The notes: generated by a model not told the origin, from the sequence alone. Shown: positions 17,660 through 28,100, numbered from the stretch's first letter. The stretch is 64,000 nucleotides of DNA from SIAQ01 sp963767835 (GCA_963767835.1 CAVYFY010000006.1:372001-436000); one strand, 5' to 3'. Made by a program: numbers and translations.

Positions 17660-18867
17660 TCAGTTTCCCGTGGATTCCGTGGGCTGCAAGCGCGCTGCCA
17701 ATCGAGCCGGCAGAGCCCACAGCGACGTGAAGCCCTGGGCCCACTGGTTCTCGAATAGCTCCAGGTCCGATTGATTGGCCAGCCGACTATCGTAGAGGCT
17801 GTGCGGGCTGCGGCGGCCCAGGACCGAGCAGCTTCCCTTATACAACTTTAGCCGCACCTCGCCGGTGACGTGCTTCTGCGTTTCGTTGAAGAATCCTTGC
17901 AATGAGCGCCGCAAATCATGGAACCAGTGCCCCATGTACACGAGCTCCGCGTAACGGCGGCCCAAAAGCTCGCGCAACTGGATCGTCTCCCGGCTTTGCA
18001 CGAGGTTTTGCAAGTCGCGATGGGCAGCCCACAGAATCGTCGGCGCCGGCGTTTCGTAGAACTCCCGGCTCTTGATGCCGAAGAGGCGGTCCTCGACGAC
18101 ATCGGACCGCCCGATGCCGTGCTCGCCGCCCAACCGACCGAGCTCGCGCACCAGGGGGAGCGGATCGAGCGCCTTGCCATTGAGGCTTACCGGGGTGCCG
18201 GCGTCGAAGCCGATCGTCAGCGTGGCCGGCTCATTGGGGGCCTGCTCGGGCGCCTGGGTCAGCACATACGCATCCTCCGGAGGCTCCTGCCAGGCATCGG
18301 CCAGGTCGCTCACATACAGGCTCACGCCCCACAGATTGCGATCCACCTTCACCCGTTCGACGATTGGCTCTTCCACGGGGATATTGCGCTTGCGGCGAAC
18401 TTCAGCTTGTCCTCGGCATTCTTCAAATTCCATTCGCGCACCGGGGCCAAAACCTGGAGCGTCGGCTCCTGGGCGGCGATGGCCGTCTCCATGCGCACCT
18501 GATCGTTCCCCTTGCTTGCGGCACAGTGGGCGACAATTTCGCAACCTTCGTCGCGCGCCACCCGCACCAGCTCCTGAGCGATGACATATCGGCCCAGCGC
18601 CGAGCCGAGATAGCAATTGGTTTGATAGACGGCGTTGGCTTGCAGCACGGGCAGAGCGAAATCGCGCAGGAACATCTCGCGGCGGTCGAGCACCTGGGCG
18701 GCGGCGGCGCCGAGATCAAGGGCCAATTCACCAACGGATTGCAGCTGCGCTTCCTGCCCGAGATTGATCGACAACGTGATGACCTCGTAGCCGCGCTCAT
18801 GGACGAGCCAGTAGAGGGCCAGGCGCGATTCGAGATCGCCGTTGAAGGCGAGAATGATGCGAGGCAC
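17660..18867 (-). CDS. argG: argininosuccinate synthase-like protein, atypical ATP loop, one frameshift
   Basis: ArgG joins citrulline and aspartate with ATP. Most of the protein matches the family: YQTNCYLGSALGRYVIAQEL, SKGNDQVRMETA, APVREWNLKN, LWGVSLYVSD, GIGRSDVVEDRLFGIKSRE, YAELVYMGHWF and SPHSLYDSRLA. The N-terminal pyrophosphate loop, normally SGGLDTS, reads AFNGDLESR, and the HGCTGKGNDQ motif reads HCAASKGNDQ, so ordinary catalysis is doubtful. One C seems lost near 18395 (GCCCGC to GCCGC); restoring it joins KLKFA to RKRNIPVEEP. The GTG at 18867 (VPRIILAF) fits the family start; the frame is open further to 19005. The full product has about 402 residues. It is divergent from purB. 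Confidence 0.8.
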
Positions 18868-19003
18868 GGGATGATCCCCGGATTGCGAGTCGTGCGACAA
18901 GTACGTTGTATGCATCCATTCCCGGCGTGCAACGTGTCGAGCGCTTAACGGTTTCGCGCACGTGTCCGTTGCAATCGCATCTTCCGCGTCATAAACCAAC
19001 TTC

Positions 19004-20413
19004 ATGAACCCCTTTGACGCTGCCTCGCCGTTCGATGCTCGCTATTATTTCGCGGATCGCGCGTTCTTCGACAAGCTCAATCCTTACGTTTCGGAGAACG
19101 CCCAGGTGCGCTATCTGGCCCGTGTCGAGGCGGCGCTGGCCGAGACGCTGGCCGATTTCAACGTCTGCCCGCGCGAAGCCGCCGCGGAGATTGCGCGGGC
19201 CGCTGAGAATGTGACGCCGGAAGAGGTTTATGAGGAAGAGGCCCGCATCCAGCACAACATCCGCGCTCTGGTCAACTGCATCCACAAGCGTGTCAGCCCG
19301 GGCGCGCAGCCGTACATCCATCTTTTCGCGACCTCGGCGGACATCATGGACACGGCGCGCGCGTTGTGTCTCGCGGACGTGACGCGCCGCGTGCTGGTGC
19401 CGGACCTGATCGCCCTGGAACGGCAACTCATTGCGCTGGCCCGAGCGCATGCCGCGACGCCGCAGATGGGGCGCACGCACGGCCAACACGCCGTGCCGAT
19501 CACGTTCGGCTTCGCGGTTGCGCTCTATGTATCGCGGTTGGGTCAGCGCATCGAGACCATCCGGCAAGCCGCCGCCAACCTCCGCGGCAAATTCGCCGGC
19601 GCGGTCGGCGCTTACAACGCGCTGGCCCTGCTCAGTCCTGAGCCGGCGACAATCGAGGCCGCCTTGATGCGCAAGCTCGGCCTGGCGGCGCCAGAGATTT
19701 CCACGCAGGTGACGCAGCCGGAGTATGTCGCCGATTACGTCTATGCGTTGACGGCCTGCTGGGGCGTGTTCGCCAATATTGCCGACGATTTTCGGCATCT
19801 GCAGCGCAGCGAAATCCGCGAGTTGCGCGATCGGAAAGCCGCCGATCCCAACACGCCGATCGTCGGCTCGTCCACCATGCCGCACAAGGTCAATCCGAAG
19901 GATTTCGAGAACGTCAAGAGCATGTGGAAGGCGTACATGCCCCGGCTCTTGACGGTCTTGATGGATCAAATCAGCGAGCATCAGCGCGATTTGACGAATT
20001 CGGCATCGATGCGTTTCGTGATGGAACACGTGGCCGCGTTTGCGTATGCGATCCAGCGCTTGAGCCAGACGCTGGCGGCGGTGGCGCCGGACGCGGCGCG
20101 AATGCGCGAGATGCTGGAAGGTGGCAAGGACCCGATCGCCGCCGAGCCTCTCTATGTGCTGCTGGCAATGCACGGCCATCCCGACGCCCACGAGAAAGCG
20201 CGGACCCTGGCCCGCGACGCCCGCATCCAGAAGCGGCCGCTCTCCGAACTGGTGCGCGCGGATGCCAGCATCGCCGCCTATTTGGCGAAAATGTCGCCGG
20301 AGCAACTTGCGATCCTCGACGATCCGGCGCGCTATCTTGGCGCGGCGGAAGCGCGCACGCGTGCCGTTTGCGATGAATGGGAAAAACAAATTTCAGTGAT
20401 TCAAAAAATCTAG
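19004..20413 (+). CDS. purB: adenylosuccinate lyase
   Basis: PurB removes fumarate from SAICAR and adenylosuccinate in purine synthesis. The 469-residue protein has the fumarase/aspartase superfamily signature GSSTMPHKVNPKDFENVKS with the mobile catalytic serine, and the histidine motif QMGRTHGQHAVPITFG, which is typical of PurB rather than argininosuccinate lyase. The N-terminal lyase helices open at RYYFADRAFFDKLNPYVSE. Its TAG stop (20411-20413) is also the first three bases of the ATCCGTG-type repeat. Confidence 0.9.
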   Translation: MNPFDAASPFDARYYFADRAFFDKLNPYVSENAQVRYLARVEAALAETLADFNVCPREAAAEIARAAENVTPEEVYEEEARIQHNIRALVNCIHKRVSPGAQPYIHLFATSADIMDTARALCLADVTRRVLVPDLIALERQLIALARAHAATPQMGRTHGQHAVPITFGFAVALYVSRLGQRIETIRQAAANLRGKFAGAVGAYNALALLSPEPATIEAALMRKLGLAAPEISTQVTQPEYVADYVYALTACWGVFANIADDFRHLQRSEIRELRDRKAADPNTPIVGSSTMPHKVNPKDFENVKSMWKAYMPRLLTVLMDQISEHQRDLTNSASMRFVMEHVAAFAYAIQRLSQTLAAVAPDAARMREMLEGGKDPIAAEPLYVLLAMHGHPDAHEKARTLARDARIQKRPLSELVRADASIAAYLAKMSPEQLAILDDPARYLGAAEARTRAVCDEWEKQISVIQKI

Positions 20414-20518
20414 CCACGGATGAAACACAGACGGAACACGGATGGGAAATCGCGTGTTAATCCTGGATTCTTCCACTCTGCCTGTGTCCGTGTTCAATCC
20501 GTGTTTCATCCGTGGCTA
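20411..20518. repeat. inverted repeat, ATCCGTG family, copy 2
   Basis: Left arm 20411-20445 (TAGCCACGGATGAAACACAG at its start) and right arm about 20482-20518 (ending TTTCATCCGTGGCTA) pair imperfectly but extensively. The family is the same as 1887-1993. It supplies the stop codon of purB and lies between the convergent purB and FHA-STAS genes. Confidence 0.8.
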
Positions 20519-20555
20519 ACGTTTTTGGAACACTGATTGCGAGTTGGCGAGATCG

Positions 20556-21356
20556 CTACCACTTCGAGGTGAACGCGAGCTTTTTATCCTTGAAAACGAT
20601 GATCTTCTCGACCTTGAGGATGCCCAGGGCCGACTCGAGTTCCGAGCGCATGCGGCAGATAGCCATCTCGCTGCCTCTGCGGCGCAGCCAGCGGAGCACA
20701 TCGGCGAGCATGACCACCGCTTGCGAGGACAGCCGGCGGATATTCTTGAGGTCGAGCAAGACGCGCAGATTGGACGGGCTGAGGTTTTCGTACAGTTCCG
20801 TCTTGGTAAGTGCGATTTCCGATTCATCGACGAGCATGGCATCGTTGAAGCGGATGACGGTGACGCCGCGATCGATGCCGATGCGGAGCCGGCCCTTGAC
20901 TTCGCCTTTCATGGCGTTGAGCTGGTTGATCATCGACTGGGCCGCCGAGGACGCGGTTTTATATTTGTCGGAGATGAATTCCTCGTCCTCCTCCTCCATT
21001 TCCTTTTGCGTGTCGAGGCAGCCCATGGCCCATTCTTCCAGGTCCTTCTTGGCCATCGATTGCTCGCGGAACTGGATCATGAATTCCAGCGGACCGACGG
21101 CGACGCGATCCCCCGGGTGCAACGGCCATTCGGCGCCCGGAGCAATCGCCGAGCCGTTGACTAGCGTGTGCTGTCCGCTGTCCATGTCGCGTACGAACAC
21201 CTTCTTATCGCGTGTGACGAAGGCGCAATGGCGCGGGCCAAGGCTTCTCTTGCGTAGTTGGCAGATCTTGTCGGAGCCGACCAGAAACAGATCGATTTCA
21301 ACGGGGATTGGCATGCCTTGCTTGCGCCCCTTGGCAACGATCAAGTAGAACTTCAT
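20556..21356 (-). CDS. FHA and STAS domain protein
   Basis: The 266-residue protein has an N-terminal FHA domain (MKFYLIVAKGRKQGMPIPV, SLGPRHCAFVTRD with the phosphothreonine-binding Ser/His region, and HTLVNGSAIAPG) that would bind phosphothreonine peptides. An acidic linker (QKEMEEEDEEF) and a helix lead to a C-terminal STAS domain (RGVTVIRFNDAMLVDESEI, VLLDLKNIRRLSSQAVVML, then ILKVEKIIVFKDK) like anti-sigma-factor antagonists. The usual phosphorylatable serine is in RRLSSQAV. The fusion suggests that a Hanks-type kinase signal is linked to partner switching. The ATG at 21356 is chosen because it starts at the first FHA strand. Confidence 0.8.
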   Translation of the reverse strand: MKFYLIVAKGRKQGMPIPVEIDLFLVGSDKICQLRKRSLGPRHCAFVTRDKKVFVRDMDSGQHTLVNGSAIAPGAEWPLHPGDRVAVGPLEFMIQFREQSMAKKDLEEWAMGCLDTQKEMEEEDEEFISDKYKTASSAAQSMINQLNAMKGEVKGRLRIGIDRGVTVIRFNDAMLVDESEIALTKTELYENLSPSNLRVLLDLKNIRRLSSQAVVMLADVLRWLRRRGSEMAICRMRSELESALGILKVEKIIVFKDKKLAFTSKW

Positions 21357-21564
21357 GGATCCGACTCCGGCCCGCAACGACACGCCGCCGATGTGCAGGT
21401 ACTCACTATCTTAACACGAAAAAACCAAGCCAGACCAGAGAAAATCTCTGAAGCGGCTTCGCTGACCTACGGAAAAACGCGGATAAGAGAGAGAATGAGA
21501 AAAGCAGGAAGCAGAACCTTAAGAGGGATTAATCTTGTTGTTTTCTTATTTGAATGATCGATGT

Positions 21565-22872
21565 CTACATGTCGAGCAGTTTCAGCCGCACCGCGTTCAG
21601 CGCTTGCTTGGCGGCGCGGCTCTGGATTTCCGTGCGCGTGCCGGCCCAGTTGAACGGCCAGGAGGCGACGCCGCCGGACCAGGCCAGGCCGACGAAAACC
21701 AGGCCGACCGGTTTATCGGGCGTCGCGCCGCCCGGGCCGGCTAACCCCGTCGTGCTAACGGCGAGATCGGTCCCCAGCCGCGCCCGGCATCCAAGCGCCA
21801 TCGCCTCGGCCACCGGCGCGCTCACTGCCCCGTGCAGATCGAGCAAATCTTGCGGCACACCCAGGAGTTCCGCCTTGACCTGATTGGTGTACGCCACGAT
21901 GCCGCCGCGAAACCAGACGCTCGCGCCGGGGACACGTGCGAGCCGGTGCGCGACGAGCCCCGCGGTGACGCTTTCCGCGGTCGCGAGGCTCTTGCGCTTC
22001 TCATCGACCAAACGAATCACGGCGTCCTGCAGTTCCTCATCGTCCACGCCATAGACGAATTTACTTAGCCGGGCCCGGATGACCGCCTCGACCGGCGCGA
22101 ATTCCGCATGCGCTTCCGCGGTGGTCGGAGCGCGAGCGAAGATGCGCAATGAAATGGTCGCATCGCTGGCGGTAATGCCGACCTCGGGGACGTGGCCGCG
22201 GCGGGTCAGATCGAACAGCTTTTCCTCGATGTGCGATTCGCCGGTGCCGAACGTGTTGATCTTACGCTGAATCTGCACGCCGCCGCCCAGCCCAAGCTTG
22301 AGAAGGCGGGGCTTCACTTGCTCTTCGTACATCGCGAACATCTCGCTGGGAACGCCGGGCATGGCGATAAGGATAGCCGGTTGCGGCTTGGCGCTCGCGT
22401 CGGAGTCTGCGAGCGCTAAGCCGCAAGCGGAAGGGATTTCCAGCCAAAACCCGGGCGCCGTGCCGATCGGATTCGGAATGACCTCCGCGCCCGCGGGCAG
22501 ATACGCCTGCACGCGATTGCGCTCCGGCATAGGACGGTTACGGCGGGCGAACATCTCCGAGATGTGCGCCAGCGACGGCTCGTGAAACACCAACTCGACG
22601 CCGGCAGTCTTGGCGACCGCCTCGCGCGTCAAATCGTCGAGCGTCGGGCCCAGTCCGCCGGTCGCGATCACGAGCCCGGCGCGCTCGACCGCAATGCGAA
22701 AAGCAGCGATATTCTCGTCGAGATCGTCGGCAATGGTCGTGTGCCAGTGGACGCCGATGCCGATCTCGGCCAGACGCAGGCTCAGCCATTGGCTATTGGT
22801 GTCGAGATTTTGGCCCGTGGTCAGTTCGGTTCCAATGGAGATGATTTCTGCTGTCATAGTGCGTGGTTCCAT
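21565..22872 (-). CDS. cinA: CinA family protein (MoaB-like and PncC domains)
   Basis: The 435-residue protein has the complete two-domain CinA layout. The N-terminal MoaB/MogA-like domain contains IISIGTELTTGQNLDTNS and VIATGGLGPTLDDLTREAV and in relatives has ADP-ribose pyrophosphatase activity. The C-terminal domain contains LATAESVTAGLVAHRLARVPGA (kept here to its key ESVTAGL motif) and STTGLAGPGGATPDKPVG, as in nicotinamide-nucleotide amidases that recycle pyridine nucleotides. The ATG at 22872 overlaps the stop of the lipase gene by one base (TAATG), which suggests coupled translation; MTAEIISIG at 22857 is the alternative. Residues about 149-164 derive from a palindromic insertion. Confidence 0.9.
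   Translation of the reverse strand: MEPRTMTAEIISIGTELTTGQNLDTNSQWLSLRLAEIGIGVHWHTTIADDLDENIAAFRIAVERAGLVIATGGLGPTLDDLTREAVAKTAGVELVFHEPSLAHISEMFARRNRPMPERNRVQAYLPAGAEVIPNPIGTAPGFWLEIPSACGLALADSDASAKPQPAILIAMPGVPSEMFAMYEEQVKPRLLKLGLGGGVQIQRKINTFGTGESHIEEKLFDLTRRGHVPEVGITASDATISLRIFARAPTTAEAHAEFAPVEAVIRARLSKFVYGVDDEELQDAVIRLVDEKRKSLATAESVTAGLVAHRLARVPGASVWFRGGIVAYTNQVKAELLGVPQDLLDLHGAVSAPVAEAMALGCRARLGTDLAVSTTGLAGPGGATPDKPVGLVFVGLAWSGGVASWPFNWAGTRTEIQSRAAKQALNAVRLKLLDM
22381..22426. repeat. palindromic repeat inserted in frame in cinA
   Basis: Arms 22381-22398 (TTGCGGCTTGGCGCTCGC) and 22409-22426 pair over 18 positions with one G-U. The loop is 10 bases. In cinA it codes for CGLALADSDASAKPQ, a segment without counterpart in the family, between GFWLEIPS and AILIAMPGVP. 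The frame is preserved. Confidence 0.85.
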
Positions 22873-23639
22873 TAGTACCCCAAATCGGCCAGGCGACGCA
22901 AGATTGATCCGTAGCGCTGGGCCGGATCGCGCAGGGTGCCGCGATAGTGCTTGATCGGGTGATACCAGTTGATCATGCCATGATGATCGTCGTCCCAGAT
23001 GTCGCAATGTTCGCCATAGGTCGCGGATGCGACGGAGACCAGGCCGTCGTTTTCTCCTTCTTCCCTCAGGATGATCCGATGCGGCAACAGCCATTCGAGA
23101 TGCAGGAAATGCCCGTCGTGCTTGCCGGCCACCGAAAAATAGCGGACGTTGGCGGCGTCCTTGACGGCTTCATTGAACAGACGGCAGCGTTCGCGCGTCA
23201 GGTCGAAAAACGCCTGGGTCGGCATGCCCAGCGTATCGAGGACCGGCTTGACGATGCGCTGGAATCGGTTCACGCCCCAGTCGGCGAAGCTGGTGCCGCG
23301 GTGGGGCGTGCCAAGCGTGGTCAGCGTCAACACCCGCCCGGCCATGTCGAGGCGCGAGATCATAAGGCGCGAATCGAGCCCACCCATCGAATGGGCGATG
23401 AGGTGCACCGGCTCCGTGCCGACTTGCTGCGTGATGAAATCTTTGAGCGCCTTGGCACGCACTTCGACGCCGCCGGTGGGAGGCAGCGCCGGGATGAGAA
23501 CGCGGTTGCCGCCCGCTTCGATCAATGCGGGAATGCCGGGGAAATAATTGGCGATGGTTGCCCCGACCAATTCCAATCGATGGAAGCCCAGCAGGCCGTG
23601 CACGAGGATGATCGGGGAACGCAGTTTCGGGATGGTCAT
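22872..23639 (-). CDS. alpha/beta hydrolase, lipase-like
   Basis: The 255-residue protein is a triacylglycerol-lipase-like alpha/beta hydrolase. It starts MTIPKLRSPIILVHGLLGF, with the HG oxyanion motif near residue 15. The nucleophile elbow is LIAHSMGGLDSRL; the probable acid and histidine are in EGENDGLVS and DDDHHGMINWYH. There is no signal peptide, so it is probably cytosolic. It is coupled to cinA by a one-base overlap. The frame is open upstream to 23750, but that would overlap the divergent dehydrogenase gene at 23744. Confidence 0.85.
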   Translation of the reverse strand: MTIPKLRSPIILVHGLLGFHRLELVGATIANYFPGIPALIEAGGNRVLIPALPPTGGVEVRAKALKDFITQQVGTEPVHLIAHSMGGLDSRLMISRLDMAGRVLTLTTLGTPHRGTSFADWGVNRFQRIVKPVLDTLGMPTQAFFDLTRERCRLFNEAVKDAANVRYFSVAGKHDGHFLHLEWLLPHRIILREEGENDGLVSVASATYGEHCDIWDDDHHGMINWYHPIKHYRGTLRDPAQRYGSILRRLADLGY

Positions 23640-23743
23640 GAGTTTATCGTAAACCGAATCGTCATTGCGTTCAAGCCGCTTGTCATTCGCGGCAACAAGT
23701 CGGAAAATATCGCCATCGCAACCACAGGCACGAGGATCACGCC

Positions 23744-24658
23744 ATGCCATTGCAAAAAGCGCAACCGGGAAAAACGCGTATCGGCTGGATCGGCACCGGC
23801 GTCATGGGCCGTTGGATGTGCAGCCACGCCATCGCCAAGGGTTATCAGGCGACCATCTACAATCGCTCCGAGGACAAGCCCGATGTCAAGGCGCTCCTGG
23901 AGCAAGGGGCGAAGTGGGCCGACAACCCCAGGCACGTTGCCGAGGCCAGCGATGTCGTCTTCGCCATTGTCGGCTTCCCCAAGGATGTGCGGGAGGTCTT
24001 CCTGGGACCGCACGGCGCGCTCGCCGGCAGCAAGCCGGGCAACATTCTCGTGGATATGACCACCAGCGAGCCAACCCTCGCCCAGGACATTCACGTTGCG
24101 GCCGAAGCGAAGGGCGTATTCAGCCTCGATGCCCCCGTCTCCGGCGGCGATGTCGGCGCCAAGAACGCCGCCCTTTCCATCATGATCGGCGGCGAAAGGG
24201 AAGTAGTCGATACCGTCCTCCCCATCTTCGAGTGCATGGGCAAAACGATTCTTCACCAGGGGCCCGCGGGCTCCGGGCAGCACACCAAAATGGTCAACCA
24301 GATTCTAATCTCCTCGAACATGGTCGCCGTCTGCGAGGGATTGCTCTACGCCTACAAGGCGGGACTCGATCTGGAAACCGTCTTCAAATCGGTCTCGGTC
24401 GGCGCGGCCGGCAGCAAGGCGCTGGAAGTGCTCGGCCCGCGCATCATGGCCCGCAACTTCGAGCCAGGCTTTTACGTCGAGCACTTCATCAAGGACATGG
24501 GGATCGCCCTCGACGAATCCAAGAAGCTCGGCATCGCCATGCCGGGCCTGGCCCTCGCCCATCAACTCTACATCGCCCTGCAAGCGCAAGGCTACGGCCG
24601 CAAGGGGACGCAGGCGTTGATGCTGGCGCTGGAGCATATTTCCAGTGTGAAGCGGTAG
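23744..24658 (+). CDS. NAD(P)-dependent beta-hydroxyacid dehydrogenase family protein
   Basis: The 304-residue enzyme belongs to the 3-hydroxyisobutyrate dehydrogenase family. The Rossmann dinucleotide motif is IGWIGTGVMGRWMCSHA, the substrate-binding motif is DAPVSGGDVGAKNA, and the catalytic lysine is in SGQHTKMVNQI. These enzymes oxidise or reduce 3-hydroxy acids or succinate semialdehyde-like substrates; which one is used here is not evident. It is divergent from the lipase gene, with about 100 bases between starts. A strong terminator follows. Confidence 0.9.
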   Translation: MPLQKAQPGKTRIGWIGTGVMGRWMCSHAIAKGYQATIYNRSEDKPDVKALLEQGAKWADNPRHVAEASDVVFAIVGFPKDVREVFLGPHGALAGSKPGNILVDMTTSEPTLAQDIHVAAEAKGVFSLDAPVSGGDVGAKNAALSIMIGGEREVVDTVLPIFECMGKTILHQGPAGSGQHTKMVNQILISSNMVAVCEGLLYAYKAGLDLETVFKSVSVGAAGSKALEVLGPRIMARNFEPGFYVEHFIKDMGIALDESKKLGIAMPGLALAHQLYIALQAQGYGRKGTQALMLALEHISSVKR

Positions 24659-24663
24659 GTGGT

Positions 24664-24695
24664 AAAAGGGCACGCAGCGCTGCGTCCTTTTTTTT
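24664..24695 (+). terminator. rho-independent terminator
   Basis: Six bases after the dehydrogenase stop, the palindrome ACGCAGCGCTGCGT is flanked by AAAGG and CCTTT and followed by a run of eight T. This is a typical intrinsic terminator for the preceding gene. Confidence 0.85.
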
Positions 24696-24896
24696 CGTCC
24701 CCCTTTTTTTTCCTCTGGTACTCTTGAAATAAGCGTCGGGCTGCGTCAGCTGGAATCGGCCACCGTCTGAATGATTTTCATCAACTTCGCCAGGTTATTG
24801 GTCGATTCTGCTCTTGCATGATTGCGCGCAGCCGGTATAGTCCCGCGCTCGAATTCGATGGAAAGGCAGCCGGTTTGCGTAAGGGGAAAGGAACCC

Positions 24897-25172
24897 ATGA
24901 CGGCGAGATGGGGAATATGTGCATGCCTGGCGCTGGGGCTGGCCCTGTCGGCGGGATGCCGCACGCCGCAACCGGTCTTGAAGCCGCCGCCCGAGGAGGA
25001 AAAGCTGGTCGCGCCGCCGCAGCTAAGCAAGTATTCCACGACAGGCTATCCGGAGCAGGCCTTTGACAAACTGGCCGATCCGAGCAAGGCGACGCTTGAC
25101 GGGAAGCTCCCCGGCGGCGCCGGTTCGCGCGGCATGGGCATGACGCCCGGCAGCATGGGTCAAGGCCACTAG
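24897..25172 (+). CDS. small lipoprotein of unknown function
   Basis: The 91-residue product starts MTARWGICACLALGLALSAG and has a good lipobox (LSAGC), so it should be lipidated at Cys and anchored to a membrane. After the cysteine come Pro/Glu-rich residues and a Gly/Met-rich tail (SRGMGMTPGSMGQG). No domain was recognised. GGGGAAAGGA lies just before the ATG at 24897; the frame is open to 24822, but the later start places the signal at the N terminus. It converges with the FGE/DUF1080 gene 22 bases away. Confidence 0.75.
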   Translation: MTARWGICACLALGLALSAGCRTPQPVLKPPPEEEKLVAPPQLSKYSTTGYPEQAFDKLADPSKATLDGKLPGGAGSRGMGMTPGSMGQGH

Positions 25173-25194
25173 CGCGGGGCCGGCGGATCGTCGG

Positions 25195-28100
25195 CTATTT
25201 CTTGGTCTTGGCGTCCGGCGGCAGCTCCTTGATCTCGATGTTGCGGAACTGGATTACGCCCTTTTCGGCATAGAGGTAGATCTGCCCGTCGGTCCTGAGC
25301 GAATCCACCGTCGCATCAAACGTCTTGACGCCGTTGAGCAGCACCGTCAGGTGGTGCCCCTTGGCAATCACCTCCAGATTGAACCACGAATCGGGCGGCG
25401 CCACCTCCTTTTCCTGCCTGGCGACAAATTCGCCAATGCCGTTGGCGCCGATGCAACGGAGCGTGCCACGATATTCCTTGTCCCTCATAGGATTGCCCAA
25501 AATCACCCTGGAACCCCAAGGCTGCCGATACCAAAAGCCGAAATTGCCCTGAAAATCGGCGCTGGCTTTGGCCTCGATCCGGCAATGGAAGTCGCGGAAC
25601 TCCCGCGCGGCATACAGCGTGCTTTCTTTGTCTGGCCCGATCAAAAGGCCGTCTTGCACTTTCCAAAGGCCTGACGGGGGTTGTTCCTTCCAACCAGCCA
25701 GGTCCTTGCCGTTGAACAGCGGAGTCCAGCCGGTTTCCTCGGGTGGCAGCTCCTTGATTTCGATCCTGCGGAATCGCATCTCGTCGCCCTCCGTGGCCAA
25801 CTTGGCGGGGGCCCATTGCAGCACGATATGGCCGGTGGGAGGCGAAAACGCCGGCTCATGGTAGTTGGCGGCGATTTTGCCGTTCACCAGGGTTTGTACG
25901 TGGTTGTTCTTCACGATTACCTCCATGACGAACCAGGCGTCGGGCTCGTGCATTTTCGCCGGGGCCTGGTGCAGGGTTTTGTATTCGCCCCCAAGGCGTT
26001 TCAGCGATCCGGCCAAGAACCCCAGCGGAACCTGGTAGCCGCTTTTCAGCCACTGGCCGTCCAAACCGAGGGGAACGCCGAAATCGATGCCGCCGTTCGC
26101 CTTGCCGCTCGTTTTCACTTCGGCCCGAAGATGAAAAGAGCGGAAGTCCCCCTTGTCGGTGAACAAAAAGGATTTGTCACCCCGGCGAACCAGCTCGCCG
26201 TTTTCGACGGTCCATGACTCCGGATTGAGCCGATGCTTTTTCCAGCCGGCCAGGTCCTTGCCGTTGAAGAGCGGCACCCAGCCAGCTTCCTCCGGCGCGG
26301 CGCGTTTGAACACCACAAGGGTGCGATTCTTGCCTCCCTTGCTGCTGAACTTGGTGGGTCGGTCCTTTTCGCGGACGTCGTCGATGCACAGGACAAAGCG
26401 ATCGCCGTCGAAGCGATAGATGCCGAATCCCCCCTTGTTGTCGTCGTCGATGACGTCGATCTTCTTGGGGTACGCGCTATCATCGAGATGAAAGATGGCT
26501 TCGCGCTGCCGTGCGATGACCGGCGTCATCTTGATCTTGTTGCCGCTGACGGTCCATGTGGTCCGCGTTACAATTTCCTGGGGACGCTGCTCGCCGTCCG
26601 TTTCAATCGACTCCGCGACCCAGCGGCCTTGCAATCGCTCCTTATCGTTCTTGTATTCCGGCGGCAGCTCTTTGATCTCGATCTTGCGGAACTCGACCTT
26701 GGAGCGTCCGAGCTTGGGGTCAAGTTCGAGAGCGAACCGTCCGCTTCCGCTGGTGGCGTCGTTCACATCGGCGACGGGCTTGCCATTTATCTTGGTGGTA
26801 AGGCGCGCTCCATCGGCGGCGATTTCCAGGAGGAACCATTCCCCCTCCTTGGAAAGTGCGTTTGGCCGATGGTCGAGCCACGCCATGTCCTGCTTGAGCG
26901 CGAGACTGCCGGCGGTGGTTTCGTAGATATCCGCCCGGTATACGCCTCGGAAGACGATTGCGCCGCTCCCCTCGCCGCGCTGGTCGCTCTGGAGCCTCAC
27001 CTCGGCGCGCAGACGGAAGTTCGCGAAGTCCTTCCGCAGCGTGGGCAGGACCACGACGCTCTTGTTGGCGCTCCCCGTCAGAATGTCGTTGACAACCCTC
27101 CAATGCGTTTCGCCTTTTTTCTGGTTCCAGCCAGTTAGGTCCTTGCCGTTGAAGAGCGGCACCCAGCCGGGCTTGTCGGGCGGCGTCTTCGTTCTTAGGT
27201 CGCCAATCTGGATGATGCGAAAGCCGGTGCCGGTGCAGCCTTTCCAAGGAAGCCAGAAGTCGCTGCCGTGGCGAAAAGCGGCTCGGGCAAATCTCGCGCC
27301 ATCCCACCAGTTGCTGCCGCGCAAGGCGCGGGTGCCCCCGGCTTTGGGTCCGGGTGGGTCCTCCTTGGGACTCTGCTGATAGTAATCGGTCCTCAGCCAA
27401 TCAGCGGTCCACTGGGAGACGTTTCCCCCCAGATCATAAAGGCCCCAGGCATTCGGTTTTTTTTGGCCGACCGGATTTGGCTTCCCCATTGAGTTCGCAC
27501 TGTACCAGCCATACTCGCCCAAATACTGGTCATCGCCTCCGAAATAGAACTTCGTGTTTGAACCGGCGCGACACGCATACTCCCATTGGGCTTCCGTGGG
27601 CAGGCCGTAATTCTTGCCCTCTTTTTCACTCAGCCAATCGCAAAACGCCTTGGCGTCGTGCCAGCTTACGCAAACTACTGGATGGTCGTCCGTCTGCTCG
27701 AAATTGGGGTTGTGCCAGTTGACTTGCGGGTCCTGCTTCCAGTAACCGTCGGGGAAGGGACGCCAAGCCCCTCCGGTTTTCTCAGCCTGGGTCTTGTATC
27801 CTTTCTCTTTTACGAACGCCTTGAACTGGCCGACCGTCACGTCGTGGACGCCCATTCGGAACGGCCGAGTGATAACCACTTCGTGCTCGGGGCCTTCCTG
27901 GGCTTCCCGGCCCACCTCATCGTCCGGCGAGCCCATGAGGAACTGGCCCGGTGGAATCAACCGCAGCTTCATGGCGATGGAATTGGTGGTTTCGACATCG
28001 ACGCCGAGATGCTTGGCCCAGGCCTCCTGGTGCTCCTTCGCCTTGGCCGCGTCGAAGGGGGCGTCGGCGAGTGGCGGCGTTTTCGGCGACGGCGGCGTCA

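Noticed and set aside
18989..20389. 466-codon open frame on the minus strand opposite purB
   Set aside because: It is the complement of a gene with clear family motifs. In GC-rich DNA long antisense frames are common. The translation is Arg/His-rich and has no domain.
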